Below, one piece after another: positions 1-8,581 of a stretch of 64,000 nucleotides of DNA; positions within the stretch are counted from its first letter, which is position 1, and each line of letters starts with the position of its first letter. Position numbers and translations under genes: made by a program. The notes under the pieces were generated by a model. It saw only the letters and a program-made list of their open reading frames with translations, was not told the origin of the DNA and did no database searches. Source of the stretch: Catenulispora yoronensis (GTDB lineage Bacteria > Actinomycetota > Actinomycetes > Streptomycetales > Catenulisporaceae); the NCBI RefSeq assembly GCF_039531695.1, contig NZ_BAAAQN010000001.1, positions 248,001 through 312,000 of the forward strand, in the 5' to 3' direction.

Positions 1-803
1 GGGTAGGCGGCGGCCTGGTCGAACGTGGGCAGCCGCTCCGGCGGCGCGGTCTGCATCTTCAGGTAGGTCAGCGCGACCGGGCCGGCCAGATAGGCGGCGT
101 GCTCGTCGTCCTTGCCGCAGATCACCTGAAGCGCCACGAAGGCGTAGGGCCGGTCGAGCACCGCGGAGGGCTGGAACCCGTTCCGGTAGGCCTCCAGCGC
201 GGCCAGCGTGTTGTCCGGACGGAAGTGGTGGCCGAAGCCGAACGGCAGGCCGAGCCGCGCGGCGAGGGTCGCGCTGTAGGTGCTGGAGCCCAGCAGCCAC
301 AACGCCGGCTTGCCGACAAAACCGGGCGCGGCGATCAGACCCTTGTACGGCACGCCGGTGGTCTCGGTGCCGAGATACCCGAGCAGATCGGCGATCTGCT
401 GCGGGAAGTCGTCGCCCTGCGGCGAACCGAGCGCCGTGGCGATCCTGATGTCGGAGTTCGCCCGCCCGATCCCGAAGTCCACCCGCCCGGGATGCAGCGC
501 GGCCAGGGTGCTCAACTGCTCGGCCGCCACCAGCGCGGAATGGTTCGGCAGCAGGATCCCGCCGGTCCCGATCCGGATCCGGCTCGTCGCCTGCCCCAGC
601 GCCGCCGCCACCACGGCCGGCGACGACGCCGCGATACTCGGCGCGTTGTGGTGCTCCGCCGACCAGAACCGGGTGAACCCGAGCCCCTCCGCATGCTGGG
701 CGAGCGTCCGGGTGGCCCCCAGCACCTCCGCGGGAGTGGAGTCCACGCCGATCGGCGCGGTGTCGAGAACGGACAAGGGAACGCGGGCAGGGGTTTGCGT
801 CAT
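1..803 (-). CDS. LLM-class flavin-dependent oxidoreductase (MsnO8-like), C-terminus cut by window edge
   Basis: A luciferase-like TIM-barrel monooxygenase that would use reduced FMN or F420; the substrate cannot be read from sequence. About 267 residues are visible. Seen: an N-terminal strand LSVLDTAPIG, then FWSAEHHN, RIGTGGILLPNHS and GRVDFGIGRA, and GSSTYSATLAARLGLPFGF, the order typical of the MsnO8-type subgroup. The ATG at 801-803 follows AGGAG about 8-9 nt upstream. The gene leaves the window at base 1, so the C-terminal third is not seen. It stands alone, head of its own transcript, with a 560-bp repeat-rich gap before the next gene. Confidence 0.9.
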   Translation of the reverse strand, partial: MTQTPARVPLSVLDTAPIGVDSTPAEVLGATRTLAQHAEGLGFTRFWSAEHHNAPSIAASSPAVVAAALGQATSRIRIGTGGILLPNHSALVAAEQLSTLAALHPGRVDFGIGRANSDIRIATALGSPQGDDFPQQIADLLGYLGTETTGVPYKGLIAAPGFVGKPALWLLGSSTYSATLAARLGLPFGFGHHFRPDNTLAALEAYRNGFQPSAVLDRPYAFVALQVICGKDDEHAAYLAGPVALTYLKMQTAPPERLPTFDQAAAY

Positions 804-1103
804 GCGTGGTTCTCCTAGGGCTTCGAGCCTGGCCCCGTGCGCGGCGGCGGGAGCGGGCCGGCTGCTGAGTGAAAGGCATACGCGGTCCCAGGTGAATAAG
901 AACCCGGAGACGCATGCGGCACGGCCAGTATCGCCAGCGCCCGACGGCGGCACATCAGAGAAACTACGTACCACGGGTGGCGAGGTCGGCGAACGGGCGG
1001 TAACGCGCAGCTCGGGAACGGGTCGGAGCGCGCGCGAAATGTGCGCCCGAAACGCGCGCGTCGGCCCTGACCAGGTTCGGAGATTCCTTGCCAGCTACTC
1101 ACC
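804..1103. other. intergenic DNA, no gene seen
   Basis: This is the upstream region of the flavin oxidoreductase. No open frame with coding-like composition was found on either strand; frames that stay open here read arginine- and proline-rich nonsense. It ends in the heptanucleotide array. Confidence 0.5.
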
Positions 1104-1159
1104 GGCAGTCGGCAGTCGGCAGTCGGCAGTCGGCAGTCGGCAGTCGGCAGTCGGCAGCC
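1104..1159. repeat. heptanucleotide tandem repeat (GGCAGTC)n
   Basis: Seven exact head-to-tail copies of GGCAGTC from 1104 to 1152, then a degenerate eighth copy GGCAGCC. It lies between the start of the flavin oxidoreductase and the end of the LuxR-type gene. A related heptamer, GCCTGCC (reverse complement GGCAGGC), is arrayed at 55211. Confidence 0.95.
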
Positions 1160-1206
1160 AAGCGTCGGCGATGACCGGCTGGCAGGCGACGGTCGGCGGG
1201 CAGCAG

Positions 1207-1304
1207 TTCGGTGATTGGTGTTCGGTGATTGGTGTTCGGTGATTGGTGTTCGGTGGGTGGTGTTCGGTGGGTGGTGTTCGGTGGGTGGTGTTCGGTGGAT
1301 GGTG
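1207..1304. repeat. 14-bp tandem repeat, seven copies with graded variants
   Basis: Seven 14-bp units of the form TTCGGTGNNTGGTG. The first three carry ATT at the variable place, the next three GGT and the last GAT, so the array looks as if it grew from two founder variants. It lies 50 bp past the 3' end of the LuxR-type gene. No hairpin-forming symmetry was seen inside the unit. Confidence 0.95.
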
Positions 1305-1359
1305 GATGGTCAGTGGTGGCGGGCAACCGGCAGCAGCGATGCGAATCTCCGAGCCGCCG

Positions 1360-4300
1360 CTACCCCACAGCCCCCAGCGTCCCGTTCTCATAGCGCGCGG
1401 GACGGGCCGGAGCGAGCCGCTTCGTGCCCGCTCTGGAACCGTTCCCGGACCGCTCCCCCGGGCCGGCTCCCGGGCCCCGGCCGACCACCGGTCCGAGCGA
1501 GGCCGGAAGCAGCAGCTCCATCTCGGTGATCAGTTTCGTCAGGGCGGCCCGCGAGCTCAGGTCGAGTTTGCGGTAGATCCGTGTCAGGTGCACGTCCACT
1601 GTTCGCGGGCTCAGGTGCAGGTCCTCGGCGATCTCCCGGGTCCGCCTCCCGGTGCTCACCGCGACGGCGATCTCCCGTTCCCGGTTGGTCAGCGCGGACA
1701 GTGCGCGGCGGGTGTCGCCGTGGTCGCGGCCGGGCGGGCGGTTCTCGGCGAGGCGGCCGCGCAGGCGGCGGGCGTCGCTGCTGAGGCGGGCCGCGCCGCA
1801 GTCGCGGCCGAGTTCCTCGGCCAGGCCGTAGGCGGCGTCGGCCTGGCCGAGGTCGCCCGCGTCGGCCAGGCAGGACGCGGCCAGGATCAGGGTTCTGGCG
1901 CGGACTCGGACCATCTGCACGGAGCCGAACAGGTCCGCGGCGCGGAGGTACAGCGCTGCCGCGGCGGCGTGCTCGCCCCGGTGGCGGGCGACGTGGGCCT
2001 GCGCCGTCAGCGCGTAGGCCTGCTGGTGCGGCATCGGCATGGTTCCGGCGGACTCCTGGGCGCGGGCGGCCCAGTCGTCGGCGGTCGGGTGTCCGGCCGC
2101 GGCGGCGGCGTAGGTCAGCAGCTCGAAGCACATCGGGCGCAGCGCCGGCGGCAGGTTCTCCAGCGTGGGGCCGCCGCCGCTGGTCAGGACCAACGACACG
2201 CACCGCGACACGTCGCCGTCCAGCACCGTGGCGCTGGCCAGGGCCAGGGTCGAGCTGGTCTTCCCGCACAGCCGGGAGGGATAGAGCGAGAAGGACTCCT
2301 CGGCCAGGCGCAGGGCCCGGGCGCTGTCGCCGTCGTCGGTCCACAGCGTGGACATCGACTCCAGGGCCAGGGCCACGGTCCGCACGTCGTCGCCGTGGCC
2401 GCCGCCGGCCTCCAGGCTGTGCCAGTCCTTGATCTCCACGGTGTCCAGCGGCCCGACGTGCAGGTCCACGTACAGCAGGCCGTTGAGGAACATCGGGATG
2501 ACCACGATGTTGCCCGAGCTCGCCGCGATCGCGACGGCCCGGCGGAAATGTCGCTCGGCGTCGCGGAAGCGGGCGGTGTACATCTCGGCCCAGGCCAGCG
2601 CGACCAGGTAGAGCAGCTTGTCGGCCAGCGCGGCGTCCGCGATGCCGTCGATCCTGACCGCGCAGGCCGGGATGCTCTCGTCGGCGGCGGCGTAGCGGCG
2701 GTGCAGCACGTCGTCGAGGGCGCGCAGGGCGAGCGCCCCGGAGGCGGTGGCCCGGTCCACCCCGGCCTCGGAGGCCGCGGCGGTCACCGCGCGCATCAGC
2801 TCGGGGTCGAGTCCGACCTCCCCGCTCATGGTCAGCAGTCCGTGCTCGATCCGGAGCCGGGCCGCGTCCTGCGGCGCGTACCGGTCGGCGCACTCCAGCT
2901 CGGCGGCCAGCACCGCGCGCGCCTCCGGCCGGTGGCCTATCAGGTACTCGATGATCGCGCACAGCGAGGCCGCGGCGGCGCGGATCCGGCCGGGTTCCGG
3001 CTCCAGCCGCAGGATCTCGTGCAGCAGTTCGCGGCTTTCCTCCAGCTGTCCGGATCCGCCGAGCGTGCGCGCCAACAGCAGCAGCACCTCGGCCCGGCAG
3101 CCCTGGTGCACGCCGCCCTGGGCGAGCCAGCGCAGGGCGACGCGGCACCAGTGCACGGCCTGGTCCGGAGCCGTGCGCACGACGTCGGCGGCGGCGCGGA
3201 TCAGGATCCCGAGTTCCTCCGGACCGGTCAGGTCGCCGCTCAGTTCCAGGTGGGCCGCCTGCTCGGCGGCGGGCGCGTCCCGGTCGGCCAGGAACTGCGC
3301 GGCGCGCCGGTGGACGAGTTCCGGGAAGCACGACGGGATCCCCGGTTGCAGCGCGCGGCCCAGCAGGGGGTGGCGCAGGGCGAACCGGGCCGGGCCGGCC
3401 GGCCGCAGCAGGTCGCGGCGCACCAGGTCGCCGGCGCCGTCGCAGACCGCGTCGTAGTCCAGGCCGGCGGCCGCGGCGAGGAAGTCGATGTCGGAATCGC
3501 CGCCGAGCACCACCGCGGTGTTCAGCACGGTCCGCTCGACGGGCCCGAGCAGCGCGGTCTCTCCCAGGGTCCGGGCGGTGAACTGGTGGAACACATCGTC
3601 GTCGGGCCGGGCGGGCGCCGGCTCCGGGCCGGCGCCGGACCGGTCCAGGCCGGCCAGCACCACCAGCCAGTGCGGGTTGCCCCGGGCGGCCTCGTGCAGC
3701 CCGCCGAGGACTTCGTCGTCCTCGGGCAGCTCCAGGACCAGCGCGGACTCGGCCCGGGTCAGCGGGCGCAGCTCGATCCGCTCGACGGTGCCCAGCTCGG
3801 CGCAGTGCGCCAGGGTGCTGCGCAGGCGGGCCCCGCTCTGGGCCGGCCGGTGGGACACGACCAGCAGCAGCGGCGCGGCCGGCGGCCAGCGCAGCAGGTG
3901 GTCGATGAACTCGACCGAGGCCTCGTCGGCCCAGTGGAAGTCGTCGAGGATCAGCACGAGCGGTTCCCGGGCGAACCGGCCGACGGCGGCGCGGAACGCG
4001 TCCAGGTGCTCGTCGTCGACCGGGTGGGGCGGGCACTCGCGGTCGAGGTTCGGAGCCGGGTCCAGGGTGGCGGGGGCGACGGGAACGATGGGAACGGCGG
4101 GAACCCCCGCCCCGATCACCGCCTCGGCGGCCATCGCCCGGGTGAGCATGTGCACCAGCGTGTCCCGGTCCGGTTCGCTGCACCGCCCGCTGAGCATGCG
4201 GACTCCGGCCCGCGCGGCGGCCGACGCCAGTTCGTTGAGCAGGCGCGTCTTGCCGCTGCCCGGCTCACCGGCGATCTCGACGATGCGGGCGCTCCCGCCG

Positions 4301-4533
4301 CGGACTGCGGTCAGGGCGGCGAGCAGGCGACGGCGCTCCTCGTGACGGGCTTCGGATCGGCCGTCAGGCCGGGCTTCGGATCGGGTTCCGGAACGACCGT
4401 CGGGCCGGGCTTCGGAACGGCCGTCGGATCGGACTTCGGGGCGGACGTCGGGGCGGATTCCGGAGCGGACCTGGACGCCGGGCGCGGCGAACCTGGCCGA
4501 GGAGTCGAGAACGGTGTCGGACACGGCTGACAT
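1360..4533 (-). CDS. LAL-type (large ATP-binding) LuxR-family transcriptional regulator
   Basis: About 1057 residues, the normal size for LAL/MalT-like regulators. Walker A GEPGSGKT lies near residues 89-96, Walker B-like LVLILDDFHWADE follows, then a long TPR-like helical region, and a C-terminal LuxR helix-turn-helix (LTNREREIAVAVSTG through LSPRTVDVHLTRIYRKL) near 944-1003. The N-terminus has an arginine-rich repeat (units like RSEARPDGRSGT) ahead of the ATPase. ATG 4531-4533 sits directly against GGAAGG; the GTG three codons in (4522-4524) has a better 9-nt spacing and may be the true start. Such proteins usually activate adjacent biosynthesis or sugar genes, so control of the genes at 4980-8581 is inferred. 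Confidence 0.92.
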   Translation of the reverse strand: MSAVSDTVLDSSARFAAPGVQVRSGIRPDVRPEVRSDGRSEARPDGRSGTRSEARPDGRSEARHEERRRLLAALTAVRGGSARIVEIAGEPGSGKTRLLNELASAAARAGVRMLSGRCSEPDRDTLVHMLTRAMAAEAVIGAGVPAVPIVPVAPATLDPAPNLDRECPPHPVDDEHLDAFRAAVGRFAREPLVLILDDFHWADEASVEFIDHLLRWPPAAPLLLVVSHRPAQSGARLRSTLAHCAELGTVERIELRPLTRAESALVLELPEDDEVLGGLHEAARGNPHWLVVLAGLDRSGAGPEPAPARPDDDVFHQFTARTLGETALLGPVERTVLNTAVVLGGDSDIDFLAAAAGLDYDAVCDGAGDLVRRDLLRPAGPARFALRHPLLGRALQPGIPSCFPELVHRRAAQFLADRDAPAAEQAAHLELSGDLTGPEELGILIRAAADVVRTAPDQAVHWCRVALRWLAQGGVHQGCRAEVLLLLARTLGGSGQLEESRELLHEILRLEPEPGRIRAAAASLCAIIEYLIGHRPEARAVLAAELECADRYAPQDAARLRIEHGLLTMSGEVGLDPELMRAVTAAASEAGVDRATASGALALRALDDVLHRRYAAADESIPACAVRIDGIADAALADKLLYLVALAWAEMYTARFRDAERHFRRAVAIAASSGNIVVIPMFLNGLLYVDLHVGPLDTVEIKDWHSLEAGGGHGDDVRTVALALESMSTLWTDDGDSARALRLAEESFSLYPSRLCGKTSSTLALASATVLDGDVSRCVSLVLTSGGGPTLENLPPALRPMCFELLTYAAAAAGHPTADDWAARAQESAGTMPMPHQQAYALTAQAHVARHRGEHAAAAALYLRAADLFGSVQMVRVRARTLILAASCLADAGDLGQADAAYGLAEELGRDCGAARLSSDARRLRGRLAENRPPGRDHGDTRRALSALTNREREIAVAVSTGRRTREIAEDLHLSPRTVDVHLTRIYRKLDLSSRAALTKLITEMELLLPASLGPVVGRGPGAGPGERSGNGSRAGTKRLAPARPARYENGTLGAVG

Positions 4534-4979
4534 CCTTCCGTCGTGCGCCGATGTGATGGGGTTCGCACCGTCGGCCGGACCCGGGCCGCCGCAGCGGCGC
4601 CGGGGGCGGGTCGGCGGGCCGGCGCAGCCTCGTCGCACGGAACCGAGGCATCCCAGCAGTCGGAGAGAGAGCGCCACCGGGGGGCAGGCGGTGGTCGCCC
4701 GAACGGTCCTCGTCGCCTTCGTCGAGGCGGGAACCACAAAAGCAAAACCCTGAACTTCCTCGTGCCGGCTACCCGAGCCGCGGGGAGCGCGGACAGGTCT
4801 CGTCGAAATGGTCACCCCGCCGGGTGATCCAGAACGGCATGAGGCATGGCAGCAGTTTTCTGCCATATGAGGACAACACGAGGCGATATTCGCACGGTCC
4901 TGAGATGCCTGTCAATGAAGGATCATGATGTGGCGCCGGGCGGTTCCACCGGGCTCCCGGCCACGTCAAGATGCCTTGG
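4534..4979. other. 446-bp intergenic region with a small hairpin
   Basis: This is the upstream region of the LuxR-type gene and the downstream region of the KASIII-like gene. No coding frame is convincing. It is less GC-rich at 4840-4925 than its surroundings. ATGGCAG (4846-4852) pairs with CTGCCAT (4860-4866) around a 7-nt loop; it could be a weak terminator for the KASIII-like gene or an operator. Confidence 0.45.
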
Positions 4980-6074
4980 TCACCGAAATGAATCATGGTC
5001 CTGCGACCCGCTCCGGGGGTCGGCGCCGGGTCCGGGCCGCCCGCCGGGCTTCTCCACCGCGAACCCGGACTCGATCCACTTGCTGGACTCGATCGCCACC
5101 GCGACGGCCCGCTGCCCGGCGCCGAGCAACGGGAGCAGGCGCTCCAGTTGGAAGAACGGCAGGGCGTTGCCGGTGTTCCCGGTCTCCCGCACGCAGCTGA
5201 CCTCCTTGGCCCCGGGCAGCCCGAGCCGCTGGACGATCTTCGCCGTCATCCGGCCGGACAGCTGCGGCGGCAGGAGGTAGTCGACCTCGGAGCCGGCCCA
5301 GCCCAGCTCGTCCAGGATCCGCCGCAGCACCTCGGCGGACATCACCGGCACCCGCTCCTCGATCGCCTTGTAGTCCTCGGCCGCGCCCGGTCCGTCCTCG
5401 TCCCTGCGGGCCGGCCCCCACCACTGCACGGTGTGGCCGGGAGCCCGGCCCAGGCCGGTCAGCCGCAGGTCCAGGTGGCGGATCAGCACACTGTCCGGGC
5501 CCGGCGACGCGGACAGCACCGCGGCGCCGGCCGCGTCGCCGAACATCGCGATGTTGACCAGGTCCTCGGCCCGGACCCGGCCCCGGTCCCGGTCGACGTC
5601 GAGCAGCTTGGCGCAGACGTCGCCGCCGATCACCAGCGCGTTGCGGTGCCGGCCGGACAGCAGCATCTGCCGGGCCACTTCCAGCGCCTGGAACGCCCCG
5701 GTGCACCCGGACTGGAGCTGGAAGGTGGGCACCCCGTCGATCCCGAGCCGGTCGGCGACGACGTTCACGGTGGCCGGCATGAGCTGGTCGGGCGTGGAGG
5801 TGGCCAGGACGACCAGTTCGACGTCGGCGGCGGCGAGCCCGGCCGCGTCCAGCGCGCGCCGGGCCGCGGTCGCGCCGAGGTCGGCCAGCCAGTACCGGAC
5901 CTCGTTGGTCTCCAGGTCGACCGCGAAGTGCCGGGTCTGGGTGCCGATGAAGACGTCGACCCATTGCTGCCAGAGCTCGTCCGCGCCGAACAGCCCGGCC
6001 AGCCTGGCGTTGTCCACCGCTGGTCCGGGAAGGGCGCCGCCGGCCGCCAAAAGGTGGATCTCGGGTGCGTCCAT
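4980..6074 (-). CDS. KASIII-like thiolase-fold enzyme lacking the catalytic His
   Basis: A 364-residue 3-oxoacyl-ACP synthase III family protein. The nucleophile region QSGCTGAFQAL puts Cys at residue 124, and ETGNTGNA keeps the Asn of the triad at about 300. The normal PHQAN motif is replaced by LLPPQLSG (267-274), so the His position is Pro 270. Family members with altered triads often act as acyltransferases or ester/amide-forming enzymes rather than condensing enzymes, so ordinary FabH activity is unlikely. ATG 6072-6074 has a GGAGGG ribosome site. It is last in a run of same-strand genes with a type II thioesterase and a TrpC-like protein, which suggests a role in a specialised metabolite pathway. 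Confidence 0.85.
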   Translation of the reverse strand: MDAPEIHLLAAGGALPGPAVDNARLAGLFGADELWQQWVDVFIGTQTRHFAVDLETNEVRYWLADLGATAARRALDAAGLAAADVELVVLATSTPDQLMPATVNVVADRLGIDGVPTFQLQSGCTGAFQALEVARQMLLSGRHRNALVIGGDVCAKLLDVDRDRGRVRAEDLVNIAMFGDAAGAAVLSASPGPDSVLIRHLDLRLTGLGRAPGHTVQWWGPARRDEDGPGAAEDYKAIEERVPVMSAEVLRRILDELGWAGSEVDYLLPPQLSGRMTAKIVQRLGLPGAKEVSCVRETGNTGNALPFFQLERLLPLLGAGQRAVAVAIESSKWIESGFAVEKPGGRPGPGADPRSGSQDHDSFR

Positions 6075-6162
6075 GGTGGTTCCCTCCGTGCGCTGCCGGC
6101 TCGTGCGCCGGCGTGGGGCGACTGGCCTCTCATCATTCTCAGCCGACCTAAAGCAGCCCTTA

Positions 6163-6177
6163 TGCGAACCTTTCGCA
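6163..6177. promoter_or_regulatory. inverted repeat upstream of the KASIII-like gene
   Basis: TGCGAA (6163-6168) and TTCGCA (6172-6177) are perfect 6-bp arms with a 3-nt spacer, 89 bp before the KASIII-like start, in a locally AT-richer stretch. It may be an operator; no regulator is assigned. Confidence 0.35.
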
Positions 6178-6212
6178 CAGCAGGGTCCGATATACGAAGA
6201 AAGTATCGACCC

Positions 6213-6587
6213 TCAGTCGTAACGATTGCCGCCGTCGACGCGGAGATCCTCCAGCTGTGCCCACAGCTCGCACTCGTGCCCGCTCAGGGGAATCCCCGGC
6301 ACGAGCCGCTCGGGATGGCCGGGTGCCGGACCGCACAAGCGACGGCCGGTCAAGGCGTCCCGACCGGTCACCGGCTCCTCCGGGATGACCAGCCAGACGC
6401 CCAGCGAGCTCGTCCAGCCCCAGCCGACCCAGAACATCGACACGGCATGCCCGAACAGGAAAACCAGGTCTCTGATTCCTCTGCCGTCCGGGTCGCGGAC
6501 CGGCTCTCTCCGGGCCGCCCCGCCCGCCGCGCGGCTCCCTCTCCCGTTGTCGGCCTTGCGGTCTCTTCTGCACCTGATCGGACTCAC
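6213..6587 (-). CDS. small DUF6059-like protein
   Basis: Up to 124 residues. The C-terminal half GPAPGHPERLVPGIPLS followed by ECELWAQL resembles the conserved tail of DUF6059 proteins, small actinobacterial proteins often found next to natural-product genes; their function is unknown. A hydrophobic stretch around FWVGWGWTSSLGVWLVI could be one membrane segment. The start is uncertain: the first ATG (6587) adds an arginine-rich N-terminus that looks non-coding, and AGAGGA near 6500 points to a shorter protein beginning just before the hydrophobic stretch. It lies 33 bp after the thioesterase and 138 bp before the KASIII-like gene. The family call is from memory of motifs. Confidence 0.55.
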   Translation of the reverse strand: MSPIRCRRDRKADNGRGSRAAGGAARREPVRDPDGRGIRDLVFLFGHAVSMFWVGWGWTSSLGVWLVIPEEPVTGRDALTGRRLCGPAPGHPERLVPGIPLSGHECELWAQLEDLRVDGGNRYD

Positions 6588-6620
6588 GGTTCCGTCCCCA
6601 TCACCTGTCCGAACGCGTCC

Positions 6621-7421
6621 TCACGCATACGCCTTCACCACGCGCCGAACAGCGTCGGTGACCCGCTCCTGATGCTCCGACAGATAGAAGTGACCGCCGG
6701 GAAACACCTCGGACTCGAAGCCGCCGGCGGTGAACTCCGACCACGCGAGCGCGTCGTCCACCGGCGTGACCGGATCGGCGTCGCCGACCATCGCCACGAT
6801 CGGACACGCGACCGTCCCCACCACCTCCGGTGAGCCCCCGGCCGCGGCATAGTCCGCCAACGCCCTATAGTCGGCGCGGAGCGCGGGAAGGATCATTTTG
6901 ACCAGGTCCTCGTCACCGAGCAGGCCGCCGTCCGTACCGCCCAGCCGTGCCAGTTCGGTCAGCACCCCGTCGTTGTCGCGCAGGTGCACATTCTCACTGA
7001 CCTGCCGGGACGGGGCCCGGCGCCCGGACACGATCAGCGCCGCCGGCTTCGGCACCGACGCCGACCCCGACGCCGCACCCTGCTCCAACCGACGGACCAC
7101 TTCGAACCCGACCACCGCGCCCAAACTGTGCCCGAACAAGATCAGCGGACCACCGACGCCGCCCTCATCGGCGAGCGCCGCGACCACTCCGTCGGCCAGT
7201 CCCGCGATGGTCGTGATCGGATCCTGCGCGCGCCGATCCTGACGGCCGGGGTACTGCACCGCGAACGTCCCGACCGACGGCGCCAACCGCCGGGACAACG
7301 GGAAGAAGTAGCTCGCCGAACCACCCGCGTGGGGCAGGCACACCAGCCTGGGCGCGCCCGGCTCGCTGTCATGGAAGCACCGCAGCCACGCCCCGGCGAC
7401 CCCCGAACGCCCACCGAGCAT
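6621..7421 (-). CDS. type II thioesterase (alpha/beta hydrolase)
   Basis: A 266-residue editing thioesterase of the GrsT/RifR kind, which removes wrong or stalled acyl groups from carrier proteins of PKS or NRPS enzymes. LVCLPHAGGSASYFF is the typical N-terminal motif; the nucleophile elbow GHSLG puts Ser at 99, VGDADPVTP carries the acid and PGGHFYL the His at about 244. ATG 7419-7421 has AGGAGG seven bases upstream; an upstream frame extension lacks a ribosome site. No PKS or NRPS is in the window, so its partner is elsewhere or its job here is different. It probably shares a transcript with the DUF6059-like and KASIII-like genes. Confidence 0.92.
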   Translation of the reverse strand: MLGGRSGVAGAWLRCFHDSEPGAPRLVCLPHAGGSASYFFPLSRRLAPSVGTFAVQYPGRQDRRAQDPITTIAGLADGVVAALADEGGVGGPLILFGHSLGAVVGFEVVRRLEQGAASGSASVPKPAALIVSGRRAPSRQVSENVHLRDNDGVLTELARLGGTDGGLLGDEDLVKMILPALRADYRALADYAAAGGSPEVVGTVACPIVAMVGDADPVTPVDDALAWSEFTAGGFESEVFPGGHFYLSEHQERVTDAVRRVVKAYA

Positions 7422-7514
7422 GATCCGACCTCCTGACCGACGTGCCAGGCGCCGATCCGCAACCTGTTCCAGCACAGGTTCTCAAGCAGGTCATGCCCGC
7501 ACATCAGAGAAAAC

Positions 7515-7700
7515 ACGTACTCTGCTTCGGTTCAGAACGAGGAGCAGACGGTTCGCGACCTACTGCGGACCCTGCCGGTTCTCGACACCGAACCAGAGTC
7601 CTTCGACCCGGCCCAGGCGCCGCGGTCAGCCACGCGATGTCGCTGGCGACCGCCGATGACGCGGGGCGGCCGTCGACGACACGGGGCGGCCGTCGACGCG
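7515..7700 (+). pseudogene. fragment of a pyridoxamine-phosphate-oxidase-like gene
   Basis: One frame reads NEEQTVRDLLRTLPVLD then TEPESFDPAQAP (about 7536-7622). A different frame then reads SHAMSLATADDAGRPST (7628-7681). Together these match the N-terminal third of PNPOx/PhzG-type flavoenzymes (FDPxxAP...PHAMxLATADxxGRPS), with about 20 residues missing between them and a frame change. A 17-bp sequence (CGGGGCGGCCGTCGACG) is repeated at 7662 and 7682, adding a further disruption. No flavin-binding C-terminal part follows. It is a dead relic between the thioesterase and TrpC-like genes, on the opposite strand. Confidence 0.6.
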
Positions 7701-7774
7701 GGTGTGGAGTCCTGGCAGGCCGACCGGAACCGGTCGGCGCGCCTAGGACAGGGTCAGGGGCTGCCGCACAGCCG

Positions 7775-8581
7775 TCAGGCGGCTCGGCGGCCCCGTGCGG
7801 ACAAAGCCGGGTGCGCGCCGATCGCGACCAGGTCGGCGACGACCGACACCGAGTCGGCGCCGGCCAGCAGTGAGGCACCGACCACCACGGCGTCGGCACC
7901 GTTGCGGGCATGGGAGATCAGGCCGGAGCGGCCGCCCGGGCCGCACTCGGCCAGTTTCACCACGCCGTCGGGGACCATCAGCAGCAACTCGTCCACGCTC
8001 GCGCCGGCCGACACCACGTCTGCCGACACCACATCAGCGGACGCTGCATCAACAGACACCGCGTCGGCGGTCGACCGCAGCAGGACGCCCCGAGCCCGGG
8101 CCCGCAGTGCGCGCACCAGATCGGCGGCGCTGCCCACCTCGACGATCGCGTCCATCCCGATCGACTCGGCGCGCTCCAGCAACGAGTACAGCGCCGAGTC
8201 CGACAGCGTCGCGGCGGGCAGCACGACCATGTCCGCGCCGCAGGCTCGGGCGCGCCAGATCTCGTAGCTCGTGCCGGCCGGCTCAAGGGACACCATCGGA
8301 GCCTGAACCTGGGCACTGATTCGTGCCGTGGAATCGGGCTCCGCGGTGGACGAGTCGGCACGGACGGCGATCGCGGCCGCTCCCGCGTTGACATACCGGT
8401 TGCCGAGATCGGACGCGGCGGGGTGAGCAGGACCGAGCTCAGCGATCACGGCTATGTGCCCGCCGCGAAGCCGGTCAAGTCCGCCCCGCGCAGCGGGACG
8501 TGACAACGCGAGCTTCTTGATCTTCTCCAGCGCGGAGAAAACGTCCGCACCTGCGGGTTGGTGCGGAACCGTGGGCTGCAA
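7775..8581 (-). CDS. TrpC-like TIM barrel without the catalytic lysines
   Basis: A 268-residue protein that follows indole-3-glycerol-phosphate synthase from end to end: the AVIAEL strand, GAAAIAV, ACGADMVVLPAA, LGM-like SIGMDAIVEVGS, AECGPGGRSG in place of SESGI, and GADAVVVGASLL. The Lys of the first KRxSPS motif (here ELGPAHP), the Lys of KDF (here SLEP) and the NNR asparagine are gone; only the VEV glutamate is kept. It is therefore unlikely to make indoleglycerol phosphate. A TTG start (8579-8581) follows AGGGGA by 7 nt. A repetitive VSADVVSAGAS segment lies at about 170-190. It is divergent from the gene at 8795. Confidence 0.75.
   Translation of the reverse strand: MQPTVPHQPAGADVFSALEKIKKLALSRPAARGGLDRLRGGHIAVIAELGPAHPAASDLGNRYVNAGAAAIAVRADSSTAEPDSTARISAQVQAPMVSLEPAGTSYEIWRARACGADMVVLPAATLSDSALYSLLERAESIGMDAIVEVGSAADLVRALRARARGVLLRSTADAVSVDAASADVVSADVVSAGASVDELLLMVPDGVVKLAECGPGGRSGLISHARNGADAVVVGASLLAGADSVSVVADLVAIGAHPALSARGRRAA

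Noticed and set aside
1104..1304. CRISPR-like array
   Set aside because: Units are 7 and 14 bp with no spacers and there are no cas genes.
1243..4530. 1095-residue plus-strand open frame
   Set aside because: It is the antisense shadow of the LuxR-type gene, rich in Gly, Gln, Arg and His, with no family motif.
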